Program-made: the position numbers and the translations under genes
The notes under the pieces: model-generated
Databases searched by the model: none
What the model was told of the DNA's origin: nothing
What the model saw: the letters and a program-made list of their open reading frames with translations, nothing else
From: Pholis gunnellus
Taxonomy: Eukaryota; Chordata; Actinopteri; Perciformes; Pholidae
NCBI GenBank assembly: GCA_910591455.2
Contig: OU342808.1
Location: 24,056,738 to 24,120,737, forward strand
DNA: 64,000 bases
Reading direction: 5' to 3'
Shown here: piece by piece, positions 23,201 through 34,565 of the stretch
Layout of the letters: each line of letters opens with the position of its first letter
Position numbering within the stretch: position 1 is the stretch's first letter

Positions 23201-26200
23201 TTAGAGGTTGAGACTTAGTTTAGTTTCTTACACATTACAGTAATATTCAATTCACGCAAGTAATTTGATACATTAAGATGAAAATCGGGCTCAATCAAGC
23301 TTTCAAGTTAATAATGATGAAGTGAAAAAACATGGTTTCATATATAGAGCAGTTTAGGCATCGGTTGGGGTTAAGGTGAGATTTAGGTTAAAAAAGACCA
23401 AGACATGAAGCTTAGGGAAAGAAAAACTAAACGCAATCTATTGGTTTCGTGTACATGTGCGTCCCTGCCAATCACAGCACATTAGGGCGGGTAAAAAAGG
23501 TAAACAGACTACAGCGCAGAGATGAACTGATATATTATGAGTCGGTATATTAAACTTTTGCCAAATCCTCTCAGAAGTATGGCCAAAATCTTTATTCTCA
23601 AGAAAAGCTTTCAGTGCAGTTGATTGTTTTTCTTTTACCCGCAGTTTGTTTAATATTGACCTGATAGCGGCTCAACAGTAGTCTTTCTTAAAACCCTGTG
23701 CTGTGGAGCTTACCAAACGAATGTAATATAATGTAGTTTGAGTCAATGCTCCAACATTAGCATTGTTGAAATGTAACATCCAGCTATCGCTGCCAGCATT
23801 ACGATGCTGCTGAGCACCCCTCCTGTTGATTTACCGTTGGTGGTTCTTTAGTGTAAATCACACCTTTTTCTACCAAAGTGAGTCACTTATTAGTTACTTA
23901 TTTCTGACTAAAGTGGATTTCTCACTACCTTTTACAATCTTAATCCGTGAAACCTTTGGAAATGGTATACCATCCTTCAGTAAATATCAAACGATGCTAG
24001 AAATGTCAGTCTACGTACAGTATACAATGAAACACCCACACAAGGAATCTAGGAATTGTAGGAATGTTTACTCTGCTGGAAACATGCTGTGGGGCACTGT
24101 TTGATCAGCAATCAACATTCACTGTCAGGAGTTGACTCAGCATTGTCGTGAAAGTATTATCAACGAGTCCTTCAAATTAATCAACAGGATACAGAACTTT
24201 TGTTTGTCCATGCCCTCCAGAAGGACACATTTTCTGATCTGACACCACGATTGACAGGGCAAGATAATGTGTCTGTGCCTTCAGAAAGCATTACGATCAC
24301 CAACTGCAGAGTGAAATATCTGCTCAACAACTCGTCTGCACTGGTGCACACTTTCTCTCTGCAAACATGAACTTAGCCATCCTACACTTAAGCTAATCAC
24401 ATCACGCATGCCATTGAACACTAAATTAAATCAGCTACCTTGTGTTAAGTCAGCTACTTGCAGGCAGCTTTACTTCTTTGTCCTCTCACGAGGGCAGACT
24501 GGACTCTACGGTGACTCACTATCACCTCTTGAGGTACAAGCGGTATCACAAGCTAGCCGTTGAGCACGCTAATTTCAGTAGACATCTCTGCAACACAACA
24601 CATAAGTGTCTTTGACAAAACGGCAAATATGAAACTTCTTCACACTCTTCTTAGTGAGTGTGAAACTGTAGAACGATCCCTACTGGTTTATATTTGCCTG
24701 GAAATCATGAGAAGAGCAAATGTGTGCATAAATGAATGTTCCCGAGCATTTCTACTGCCACTTTAACATCACCCTATATTATCATGAATATGCCAAGCAG
24801 CCATTTCGAAGAGAAATATTGATAACTTTGTTTTATGCATGTTATTGAAAACTTATATATGTGCTTCCTTTATAAATGAGGTAAAATAAATGCATTAATT
24901 ACTATTGTTTAAGTAAAACTCTTGCTAGTGTTTAAAGAGCTAAATGATTACCTTCATTTTAGCTGTATATTTGAGTATTTTCAGACGCGCTGCTGTTGGT
25001 AGAGTCGCTCATGACATTCATATTAACAGACGACAGGAGTGCGTTGCCTATCTGGCTCAGTCTTAGTTTGGTGTAGGATTTATCTGTCCGGTAGAGAATA
25101 TTTTGTCTCGCTTGGCGACCACGCTTTGGCTAACGCAAGCATAACATGTGGCGTTTATTTTCATTGTGTTGTTTTATTGTCATTGCACCTTGGATAGAGT
25201 GGTGCAGGAATGAGTCCTAAAACTCGGAAATAAGTCAGCACTTCCGGTCTCAACGTCAATGTTTTTTTTAATGAAATGCCTTAAATAAGGTCTGTAGTTA
25301 ACACACGTTTTAGACATTTGAACATTTTGTTCTGCGATAAAAAATGACAATACAATACATCTCTGTAGGTTTATCACTATGAGTCTCCTTTAACATTGTC
25401 ACAGTGTTTTCACATTGTCATTTGATAACTTCTTATGCACATATATCAGTTATAGTCCCTTTACAGATTCAAACTCTTCCTTCAGCAAGTTAAAGTCTTT
25501 TGTTAAGTAAGAAAGAGGATCAAATTTGCACATTTTTGTTGCACTTCAGAGCAGTGTACTGCGCTAGCCCTTACATGATGTGTGACACAAGGAAGTGACA
25601 ATAAAAAATGTGAAACATGTGGAGAAAGATAACACTGGAAAAAAACTCTTTGGGTTTCTTCCCACAGCATGAACTTTGGAGGACTTCTAGGGCTCATGTA
25701 GCATCTCGACTTGTTTCCTGTGTCTGTTGCAATGTGTTGCTTTTGGTACGAGATTTCCATCTAAGGAGTTCAAATCCGGCGTCAAACTAATAGAATGAAG
25801 GTGAAGCAACAAGTATAGCTGCAGGTGGTGTTGAGGTGTGAACTAAACTAGTGATTCATTGAGCTGTAAACTGGGAGGATCTAACCCTAAAATATATTTA
25901 TTGTTGTGTGGGTTGAAATGGCACACTGAAGCGTCAGCTCTTCAGATATATCCTCCACACCTATTCAAAATGTAGCAATGCTCTACAAGTGAAGCCAATG
26001 TTTTGCTCACAGATGATTTTCATGCAGTTGCTGTCAGGGAGGAACCAGTGCTGATAAAAGAGTTGGAGAACAACCGCTAATATTTAATAACTTCTTCTAT
26101 GAGTCAGACTCAGAGAAGCCTCAGTTGATAAAGTATTAGAAATAAAAAAAGTCCTCTGTCCTCCCAGCATGTTTGATAAAACACTAAATCACCACAATTG

Positions 26201-26730
26201 AATCAGTAACCACACAACACAGCAAGCTTTAAAAACAAGTGTGACGTGGTGTTGAGGAATTGTGCAATAAAGTGGTGGGGCAGAAGATTACAAACCTTTG
26301 CCTTGAGGAGGTGAGTTGTAGCATTTCGCTGGAATCTTCACCCAGCTATCAAGGCAGTAATACGATAAAATGTTATGTGGTATTGATGTTTAAAGCAGTG
26401 GCGCAAGAAATTTATGACAATGCTAAACGCAACAGTCCCAAACAGTTTTATGTATTTATGCAGCACAATATTTATTTGTTTGCAGAATGAGGGGGAACTC
26501 TGGACTGGACAACATCACAGAAATAGCTGACAATACAACACAGCGGCCCCACAGTAAAAAACAAAAGCAGGTTACCAATTGTGGCCAAAATAATTACTAT
26601 TGCTGCTTTGTGCATGTTATGGAAGTCCCAGATAGCCCGGGACACCAAACGCCATCATGTCTGGGTTCACAACATCATGTGGATTCACTGTAGCCACGTG
26701 GCTGGATTTCTACAGCCAAAATAAACAGAA
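20262..26730. other. Long gene-poor stretch
   Basis: No coding gene or RNA gene is supported. An unexplained 191-codon minus-strand ORF at 22203-22778 has no recognised motif. Repeat-like GTTTAGGC and TTAGGTTA phrases occur near 23350-23400. Confidence 0.4.

Positions 26731-26731
<1 letters not shown>

Positions 26732-26764
<33 letters not shown>
26732..26764. repeat. (TA)n microsatellite
   Basis: Uninterrupted TA dinucleotides. Confidence 0.9.
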
Positions 26765-26959
26765 GTCGGTGACGACTGGAGGAGAATATCTCAACACTGA
26801 TAACATAAGAAAACTATAGTTTTGCATGCTTGGACCTGCAGTTTATTATTCATACATCCTGCCATTTGCTCACTTCTAACTTCCTTGCTGCCATTGTTTG
26901 GTGCTGTCAATCCCGTTATCAGCTGTTCTCATTAGTCACCTCTACCCAATAGAGGTATC

Positions 26960-27040
26960 CGCTGCCATACCTTCAGACTACAGAGCAGCTTCTTCCCTCA
27001 GACTGTAAAGACTCCTGAACTAATCCACTTCATCATAAAC
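26960..27040 (+). mobile_element. LINE ORF C-terminal relic
   Basis: In one frame 26976-27026 reads RLQSSFFPQTVKTPELI. This resembles the R-SFFPQAI-L-N ending of the reverse-transcriptase ORF in fish L2/Rex-like LINEs. It is a short degenerate fragment with no catalytic region. Confidence 0.35.
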
Positions 27041-27724
27041 AAATGTTTTGTTGAGGGCTTATTCTTGTGTAGTATAAAGGGACAACAACTCGCATTTCGT
27101 TGAGCAACCTTGTGTTCTAGAGTAACAATAATGAATCCATGCTTTTGTGTTGTAACAGTTAGATTTTTATTACCCAGCAGGCTTATCACGGTGAAGGCTC
27201 GTAATACATTTCTGATCGCCCGATTCAACTGATAGCTACAAAAAATCGTATCAAGACTCACTTATATGGCCTCGCTTATCTTAAGTGATGTCTTTGCTCT
27301 TTTGTTGATGCTCTTTTTGTTTTGCTGTTATCTCTGTTATGCTATCATGCCGGTGAATGTAGATATTTCATCTTATACCGTGAAGCACAATGTAACTTTT
27401 GATTACAACTCATACATTTGTCATCACTGGTGTCCGATGTGAAGCGTTCATGGGTGAACATGCACTTCCGATACCTTTGCGTAACACGTCGAGCTAGTTT
27501 TTTTCCTCCACGCAAACGCTGCCAAACAACCACCAACGCTTTTCAGCTCACGTCATATAAAACACACAAACACAGAGAGACAAGGATGTGAGTGTCTGTG
27601 AATCAGACCAGCTGGCAGGAGGAGGCAGCTGTATCTCAAAATACATTGATTCTACAGCAAAACATCCTGACAGCGTGTGGGAAGAGAGTGAGAGTGACTC
27701 CAGTGATGCAATGCAACTCAGGAC

Positions 27725-28350
27725 ATTTTCTCAACTACTGTACTTAAGTACAAATTCAAGGTACTTGTACTTTACTCAAGTATTTCCCTTTCATGCAACT
27801 CTATACTTTTACTTTTTACAGTTACTTCAGATTACAATTCATCATTAATTTATCATTCTTGTCCAGTATGTCCAAACCGTGTATCTCCAAATGTAGTGGT
27901 TTTGAATTAGAATATTTGTGATAAACTGAAGGACGAAGTGTTCCTTTGTCGGTTGAGAAACCACTTCTTCAGCTAAATAAACTATTTTAAAAGCTTCTTG
28001 CTGGAAATGTGTCGTCACAAAGGTGAAAACATGTCTGTTTAATCTGAACTCGTGAAAAGTTGACTTTTTAAGAGATAAGAAGTTCTAACAGGACAGCGAC
28101 GCTACAAACATATGATGATCTTATTGGATATGATGCATTGCTCTGTTTTATACCGAACAGTATACAAAGGAGTTAAAATAACCTTAAACATCTACAGCAG
28201 AAACATCATATATAACATAATGTTTTAGTAAAACACTAAAAGGAACATTTAGCTGATGCATATACTTAAGTAAGGTTTTAGTTTACTTGTAGTGGAGTAT
28301 TTCCACAGTACTTTTACCTGAGTAAAGGATGTGAATACTTTTTCCAAGAT
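27725..28350. mobile_element. Interspersed repeat, 'TACTCAAGTA' type
   Basis: Left end ACTGTACTTAAGTACAAATTC, then ACTTTACTCAAGTATTTCCC. The far end is TACCTGAGTAAAGGATGTGAATAC. It is the same dispersed family as at 17320-17830. Part of the interior does not match and may be an insertion. Confidence 0.45.
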
Positions 28351-28612
28351 TTCTGACACGACTACTCTTTCAAAGACACCAGGACACCAATCAAGATATA
28401 CAAGTTTATTAAAAGATGTGTTTACATGTACAGTTAGACTGTTAGTATAATAACTTACAAAATAAAATACATATATATAGATATATATATACACATAGAA
28501 AGCTTTTCTTTTTAACCATCAGCAACACAAGACCTGGAAATGCACGCGGCACCCGTTGACGTGCATTCAACATTACTGAGCGTAGGTTTGGATGGATTTA
28601 GCAGTTGCAAGT

Positions 28613-29266
28613 TTTATTGGAATGCTGGAAAAGCATGAAGTCGCTTCAACTGTTTAACTAACTTGATGATGTGATGAAACTCATGGTTCTCGATCAGGCT
28701 TGGTAACAAGTTTTGGTCAGTCGGGGTCAGCGTTACTGCCAGCCAATCAGGGCACTGGATCATAAATACTTAATCGCACGAGTATCCTATTAATTAAGTT
28801 TGAGAAGAAACATATCAACCCAAGAATGATAAAAATGAAAATAAAAAAGCAACTCCACTGTCTCCTCGGTCCAGAGGAAGACATCTACCCCAGCAGGGAA
28901 ATCTGGAGATATGAGGAAGCTGAGCAGGTTCAGGATACCTGCTGAACAAACACAACAGAGGAGGAGGGTAAGGGCCAGTTTTATGTGTAAATGGAGGCAT
29001 GATAGTGGCATGTGATGCCACCGTACATGGTCACCGTGGGGAACAGTCAGGATCTGTCATCACGCATTGGGAAAACGTGTAAATACTGCTAAAATAAAGA
29101 TGAAGAGATAATGTGTTCAGACGTTCCTACAGACTGATAAAAAGCTGAAGAGAAGAGAAGCGAAATGTTCTGTTCATAACATGCAAAAGTAGATGTAATA
29201 TATAATGTAAAAAACAAACAAAAGAAAGAACAATACAACACAACGTTGGTAAGAATGAGGAATACC
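28613..29266 (-). other. Probable 3'UTR of the IL-1-like gene
   Basis: AATAAA on the minus strand at 28613-28618 is a plausible end, giving about 650 nt of 3'UTR. Only about three ATTTA motifs are present, fewer than in many cytokine mRNAs. A second gene in this interval is not supported. Confidence 0.4.
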
Positions 29267-30038
29267 TTATTTGCTGATGCATTTATCTGTGACCGCAACA
29301 CAGTCCGAATCTGTTTCACTGACGTACATCTTATTCAGGGATGTTACGTGGAGGTATTGTTTGGGTTCGACCACCGATCGCAGGCCGTAATGTTCACTGC
29401 TTTTAATGTCAAACTTCTCAAACAGATGTTTTTCAGTCAACTTGTTTGTGTCGTCAATCGTCTCCAACTGTGAACACACCAAAAACAAGAAATATGCATA
29501 TGCTTTAATTCACTACCAGTGTCCAATGGATTTCTGTTTTCTATGTCTTTGTCTATGGATTTGGACATATACCAATATGTACATTATTATGAATATATAA
29601 TATATATTTATATGTTTATATTTACCTGTAATTTCTTCCCATCCACCTTTGGGAAATAGAGACCCTTGAAGCAGAAAGCCAACTGATTTTTGTCGTCTCT
29701 ATGTATCTGCACCAAAAGATCTAAGGACAGAAGCAGGACACAATATTGACTGTGTGCGAGTCAAACACATTTGCCATAATAATCCATGATCATTCAAAAT
29801 CAGATTAAAATGAATTGAATCCTGTCAAGATGGAGTGTGGTAGATCATTGGGGCATTAAATTGGTAACTTTGCAGTTATTCTGTTGTTTTGAAATAGCTG
29901 CAATCGTTATAAAATAGTTTTACCTGTCGTTGCGGCACCTTGATGCTCAACGGTACACAGATCCAGTTCTCCGCGGATCTCTAGCACTGTCACATATTTC
30001 CCTTCTTTACTCGTCAGGAGATGATTGGTAATGCCCAT
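29267..30038 (-). CDS. Interleukin-1 family-like cytokine, 136 aa, three coding exons
   Basis: Coding exons on the minus strand are 29924-30038, 29626-29720 and 29267-29467. Introns are GT-AG in phases 1 and 0, and the joined frame is open for 136 codons. The start is fixed by an in-frame TGA 9 codons upstream (5' exon part 30039-30063). A non-coding first exon lies near 31738-31800. The family signals through IL-1-receptor-type TIR receptors. The exon 3/4 junction reads GLYFPKVDGKKLQ then LETIDDTNKL, matching the IL-1 family 'LYLSC--DGKPTLQLE-V' segment, with the intron after LQ as in IL-1 genes. The last exon continues LFEKFDI...YGLRSVVEPKQYLHVTS, equivalent to 'RFVF--...-FESA--P-WYLCTS'. 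There is no signal peptide and no long propeptide. The canonical FES-A-PGW residues are mostly substituted, so it is a divergent member. Its neighbour ckap2l also flanks the mammalian IL1A/IL1B cluster. Another beta-trefoil family is possible but less likely. Confidence 0.72.
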
Positions 30039-30699
30039 GTTGTCTCTTCAGTGGCGTTCTGGCCTGAGGGGAAGGAGAGAAAAACCTTTAATGAGTTAGC
30101 TTCAATGGTCACTGTGGAGCAATGCCTTTCCATCCCCTTGCAGCTGAGTGCAGCAGAGTTTAGTTGAAGCAGATCGTGTTGCGCAGTCAAGTTTGATTTT
30201 GACATGAAAACATGCTTCTGTTTCCACCTGCTCAGTGCGACGCTCATCGGTCTCGACTGGGTTAGTGTTATAGATTGCTTGCCAATGATACAATAATGCA
30301 GCAGATTGTGTCATCACACAGCAGCATGCAGGAGCAATATGTGCGCTGGATCGGACTGGATTTTGGTAGACTGATTCGCCAGGATTCCAATTTCACGCAG
30401 AGACATGTTTTAAAATTCAACTTCAAAATTCAAGCTACTCCCTTGGAAAATATTCAGGATTCTTCAGCTGGAATTTTGACTCAGTCGGTATGATGCAATC
30501 CATTACTACACCCCAACTACAGTGCCTCCTTTTATTGTATCCACTATAAAATTAGCATTTGAATTGTTGCCAATGAATAAAGGAGTAAATAACATTCCTG
30601 TCTAGGAGTCAAAGCTAAATGCAGCAGTGGTCAAATTTAACTAAGTGCATCTGCTTAATATGTTTGACTCTATGACATTTAAAAGCTTTAATTGCTAAT

Positions 30700-31035
30700 A
30701 ATAGAATAAGACACAATATCTCCAGTTCAATTCCATCTACACCTTTGTTTTCAATTATTTTCAATTATTACTTGTCAATCTCAAGTAATCAATCATTCTT
30801 ATAATCTATAACATTTCATAAAATGTTGAAAAATTGAACTATATCACTATTTTCCAGAACTATATGGCAAACAAAATGTTCAATGATACACATTTGAGAA
30901 CATTTATCATTTTTCCTTCAAAAAATGAACCAACGACCAACACATTTTCTAAACAGTTATTATTATTATAGATGAAAATGATTTGTCAGACGATGGATTA
31001 ATCGATTGATCAACTTCTCCTTTCAGCTCTAGTTG
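30700..31035. mobile_element. hAT-like MITE remnant in intron 1 of the IL-1-like gene
   Basis: Read on the minus strand it begins CTAGAGCTGAAAGG and continues GTTGATCAATCGATTAATCC, the ends of the fish element family also seen at 3757-4010. It is degenerate. Confidence 0.4.
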
Positions 31036-31056
31036 CGTGTCATTCTCCCCGTTTGT

Positions 31057-31086
31057 GCTTGTGTGTGTGTGTGTGTGTGTGTGTGT
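31057..31086. repeat. (TG)n microsatellite
   Basis: Uninterrupted GT dinucleotides in intron 1 of the IL-1-like gene. Confidence 0.9.
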
Positions 31087-31289
31087 ATTAAAAGGAAATA
31101 TCTGATTTTTTTCCAGCAGTCCAAACCGCAAAATTCTTTTTTTCATTTCACTGTAATATCTGACACGAATTAAATTATGAATTATTGTTTTTGATAAGCA
31201 TTGTATTTTAAAAAAATCTTCGTATGTTTTATATGTATCTTAACTTGTAGAGTGACGATAGCTGTCAGATAAATATAGTGAAGTAAAGA

Positions 31290-31410
31290 AAGTGCAATAT
31301 AGAATGGAAACAAGTACTACAAGTAAGTAAAGTACTACAAGTAAGTAAAGTAATCTGTCATTTTGAATGAAAGACTAATTAAAGCAACAGATGTGACTAT
31401 TTCTTCCACC
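31290..31410. mobile_element. Fragment of the 'TACTCAAGTA' repeat
   Basis: ACAAGTACTACAAGTAAGTAAAG is directly duplicated and is followed by TTTCTTCCACCACTGG, a phrase common at the end of this dispersed fish repeat. Confidence 0.35.
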
Positions 31411-31737
31411 ACTGGCTATTTAGTTGAACTGTTGGAACGTGAACGCTTCTGCTGCTGCAGTGCCACTGTTGGGTTAAAGTCCCGTTTTATAAACACTGAC
31501 GAGGTGATATTGCAGGCTATTCCTGGCAGCAGGCTGTCGGTGCAAAACAGCAGCAACACCGAGGCGCACGAGGATAAATTAGAGCTTCCCATTGGTGCAT
31601 TAACAAAGTAGATTCATGGTAACAACACTTGCAGAATTATAATCACGCTGCAGAGTAAAAGGTGAGGTGCAACAACCAGGTGCCTGGATATTTGCAAAGC
31701 TGGTGTGCATGTTTGAAATAAATCAAGAGTCGCTTAC

Positions 31738-31858
31738 CCTCAGTGATGGTGAAGTCCTGTGAAGTGAGTCGAGTCTTGTAGAGTCAGAGCCTTGTGGTTC
31801 GTAGAGAAAACTGCGGGGGGGAACCTTTTAAATAGCCGCAAACGCGCACTGACGCAAT
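31738..31858 (-). promoter_or_regulatory. Promoter and non-coding first exon of the IL-1-like gene
   Basis: On the minus strand a TATTTAAAAGG TATA-like box lies at 31824-31834. About 25-30 bases downstream begins a short exon without ATG that ends at a strong donor, AGG|GTAAGC, at 31738/31737. Upstream of the TATA box is ATTGCGTCA (31850-31858), a composite C/EBP-ATF-type site. That type of site is typical of stress-induced cytokine promoters. The first exon and its splice to 30063 are predictions. Confidence 0.5.
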
Positions 31859-33103
31859 GCGTTTACCGCATATTTTAAACGTGTGCCAGCAGGACGCGAG
31901 CCGGGTGGGATGGACCGAAAACACGCAATTCACGGAAGGAAACTATTCCAAGAGCTAAGATAAAGTATGTTCGACGAATTCAAATAACTGCAACTACACG
32001 TGACATCGCTCAGCAACTGGTGTGTGGTGAAACACTCAAAATCAGCTGAATCGGGTATTTTTCCATGAAGACGAAGAGAGAAAAACTCCTTGTTTTTAAA
32101 AAAACTAACTGGTTTATTTGAATTTCCCTCTTCTTGTGTTTTTTCTTAACTACAGTCTAATTTTACCTTCCACCTCCATATCCCTCCCTCCTGTAATACA
32201 TGGATCCAAGAACATTAACACCAGATTTAAAGAATAAAGTGACTGTAAACTGAGATGGAGTCAGCTTCCAGAGATTCAACAGTCAGGCCGGATTAACACA
32301 AAAGGGGGCCCGGGGCACAGAGACAGCTGTGGGCCCCTTTAGATGCCCACCATGTGCAGCACTGTGTGTGTAGTCGGCGGGCTGAAGGCTCCTATCTGCT
32401 TTGTTTTTTAAATGTTCGATCCTCAGCGACAGAGCAGGCTTAAATGAAATGTATTTTTTTTCGTGTTTTCAATTTGGATTTTCTAATTCATATTGTCTTT
32501 TTTTAAACAGTAATACTTTGCTCCACCTTTGACAGTAAAGCGCATAGAGACATGTGTGATGATGTAGGGTTGTAGTTATTCTGCCAACGTTAGAGTTTGT
32601 TTACAACATCTGTTTCTCCAGCTAACTGCAGATGTTCAGCCCCGCTATCACACATCTTCTGGACCGGCTTTGCTGAATTTGCTCAAATCCAAAGCGGTGA
32701 AGTCAGATGATTGATTTCTGACTGACTACACTGACACACCACCTGTCCCATGTTTACTGTATCATCTCTAGTTCATGGTTATCTGATTACGCTGTTATTT
32801 TATTTAGAAATATGTCATAATTATATCAATTTAAATGACAGAATAATCTAAATTAGATTTTCATGCATGGTTACAAGCTTCAAAGTTTTGTTGTTGCTGT
32901 TTTTTTTAATTCAGAAGCCGTCTTAACACCCCTCACAATTTAAATTGGGATTTAGTGATTGACATTTCCAGATACATTAGAAAGTAATCCAATCATCACA
33001 AACAAATTGCCAAACTGGGGCTGTGTATAAATACTGCAGGTATATTGTTTATATATTGCACTATAAAGTTGAACTGTTCTGACACAATTGCCAATACGGG
33101 AAT

Positions 33104-33150
33104 GACACACACACACAAACAGACACACACACACACACACAGACACACAC
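33104..33150. repeat. (CA)n microsatellite
   Basis: Slightly interrupted AC dinucleotides. Confidence 0.9.
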
Positions 33151-33484
33151 GCATGATGAAATGTGTGTTACATCACTCGCTGGGACCGATCCACAACAGC
33201 TCTCCAAAACATAAGTATCAGATCGACAGGAGAAACGCTCCCCTCTAGTGGCCGACAGGGGAAGAGGGCCTGAATGCTGAACTGGTCTGGAGGTGGATCG
33301 ACGTTTGCAGAGTTCATTTGACAGACTGGACAAATATGTATATGATTACAGGATATTCTTTTTTTCCCTTCCATGACATAAAATCCAGAAATACAGGTCG
33401 TGAATGCCAGATTTAAAAATAATTGGACTGGTAAAATATTATAGCAGCTGTGGAGAGGACAGGCTGCAGTGTATCATTCGTGAT

Positions 33485-33620
33485 TGGCTGCAATCTCTCC
33501 TCCCCTTCCAGGACAAACTGTACACCAGGGCCCTGAGGCGCGCAGGAAAGATTGTGCCTGACCCGTCCCACCCTGGACACTAACTTTCTGAGTCATTTCC
33601 CTTTAGCAGGAGGCTTGCGG
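33485..33620 (+). mobile_element. LINE reverse-transcriptase ORF C-terminal relic
   Basis: One frame reads LQSLLPFQDKLYTRALRRAG, then KIVPDPSHPGH, a stop, and LSESFPFSRRL. The block 'YTRA--RAGKI--DPSHPGH-L' is the conserved C-terminal region of fish L2/Rex-type LINE ORFs. This is a broken fragment. Confidence 0.6.
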
Positions 33621-34294
33621 CCCATCGGCACAGGGGAGGTTAACAGTTAATCGGTAAACCATTGAGAACATTTTTGGCCGGTTTACGAACGTCGTTCTAA
33701 AGGTGAAATTACAGTCTTGATATTAATCTTAACAAGGGCGGTGAAAGAAAGCTCCAGAGTCCTTCAGAGTGCGTGTGTTTGAGTCCAGCAGTGTGTTTCT
33801 AAGAGACAATTGAAGAACAGTTGAGAAGGCAGACACATTAGCAGAGTCATCTGATCGGCTCCTCCGATCAGCCTTCACCGATCAAACTATTTATAAATGC
33901 TGCGCCAAAGCTCATTGAGTCAACGGTGCCTCTTGTGTGTCACCACATTGTGATTGTTTTGTTCTAAATGACGCCTGTGGTTATCATACTTCATACCTTT
34001 GATTGATGCAGATTTGCATGACTGCATATGATTCACGTCTGTGACGGAAACGTTTTCTCATTTTCGGATTCAATTCGCTGCACCACCACTCGTCAGTTAT
34101 AGGCGTGCCGAAACCCTTTCAATTAAATGTCATGGCGCCATATACTCAGTTTCAGTTGGCTGCAACTTTAAAAAATAATATAATATGATGTTTTCCAAGA
34201 TCACGGGTGTCTGTGTGATAGCAGCTGTTGTGTACGAGAATAAATATGCTAAAGATAAAGAAGCACAAGGTATATAGGTTTACAAAAACAAACC

Positions 34295-34300
34295 TTTATT
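34295..34300 (-). terminator. Poly(A) signal of ckap2l
   Basis: AATAAA on the minus strand, 266 nt downstream of the ckap2l stop codon. Confidence 0.6.
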
Positions 34301-34565
34301 TCACATTACTATGTACAACACGTTATTTGAACAAATAATGAGCATAAAATGATAAAACAAATAACTTCTTCATGAGCGAGCGTGAGAAATCCCTTTCTTC
34401 ACAAATGAATTGTCGGGTCCTATATTTACCAAGATAAAAAACGCCTTCTGTTCAGTGAAATCTCACCTAAGCATGCACATTAGTTTGACTTTTTTCTTCC
34501 TGCCATGTAAACAGGGACACATGCTGAACATCTGGATTTCGTCCAGAGGAAGTAATCACTTGAGG

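Larger units (their letters stand above)
31860..34290. other. Intergenic DNA between the IL-1-like gene and ckap2l
   Basis: No gene is supported. It holds a LINE relic at 33485-33620, a (CA)n run at 33104-33150, and a repeat-like GGCCGGATTAACACAAAAGG segment near 32287. Confidence 0.45.

Noticed and set aside
25760..25790. GTTCAAATCC as a tRNA T-loop
   Set aside because: No acceptor stem, D-arm or anticodon arm can be drawn around it.
28790..29021. Minus-strand ORFs as an extra exon of the IL-1-like gene
   Set aside because: The gene already has a stop at 29267 after the family's terminal motif, and no acceptor or homology supports another exon.
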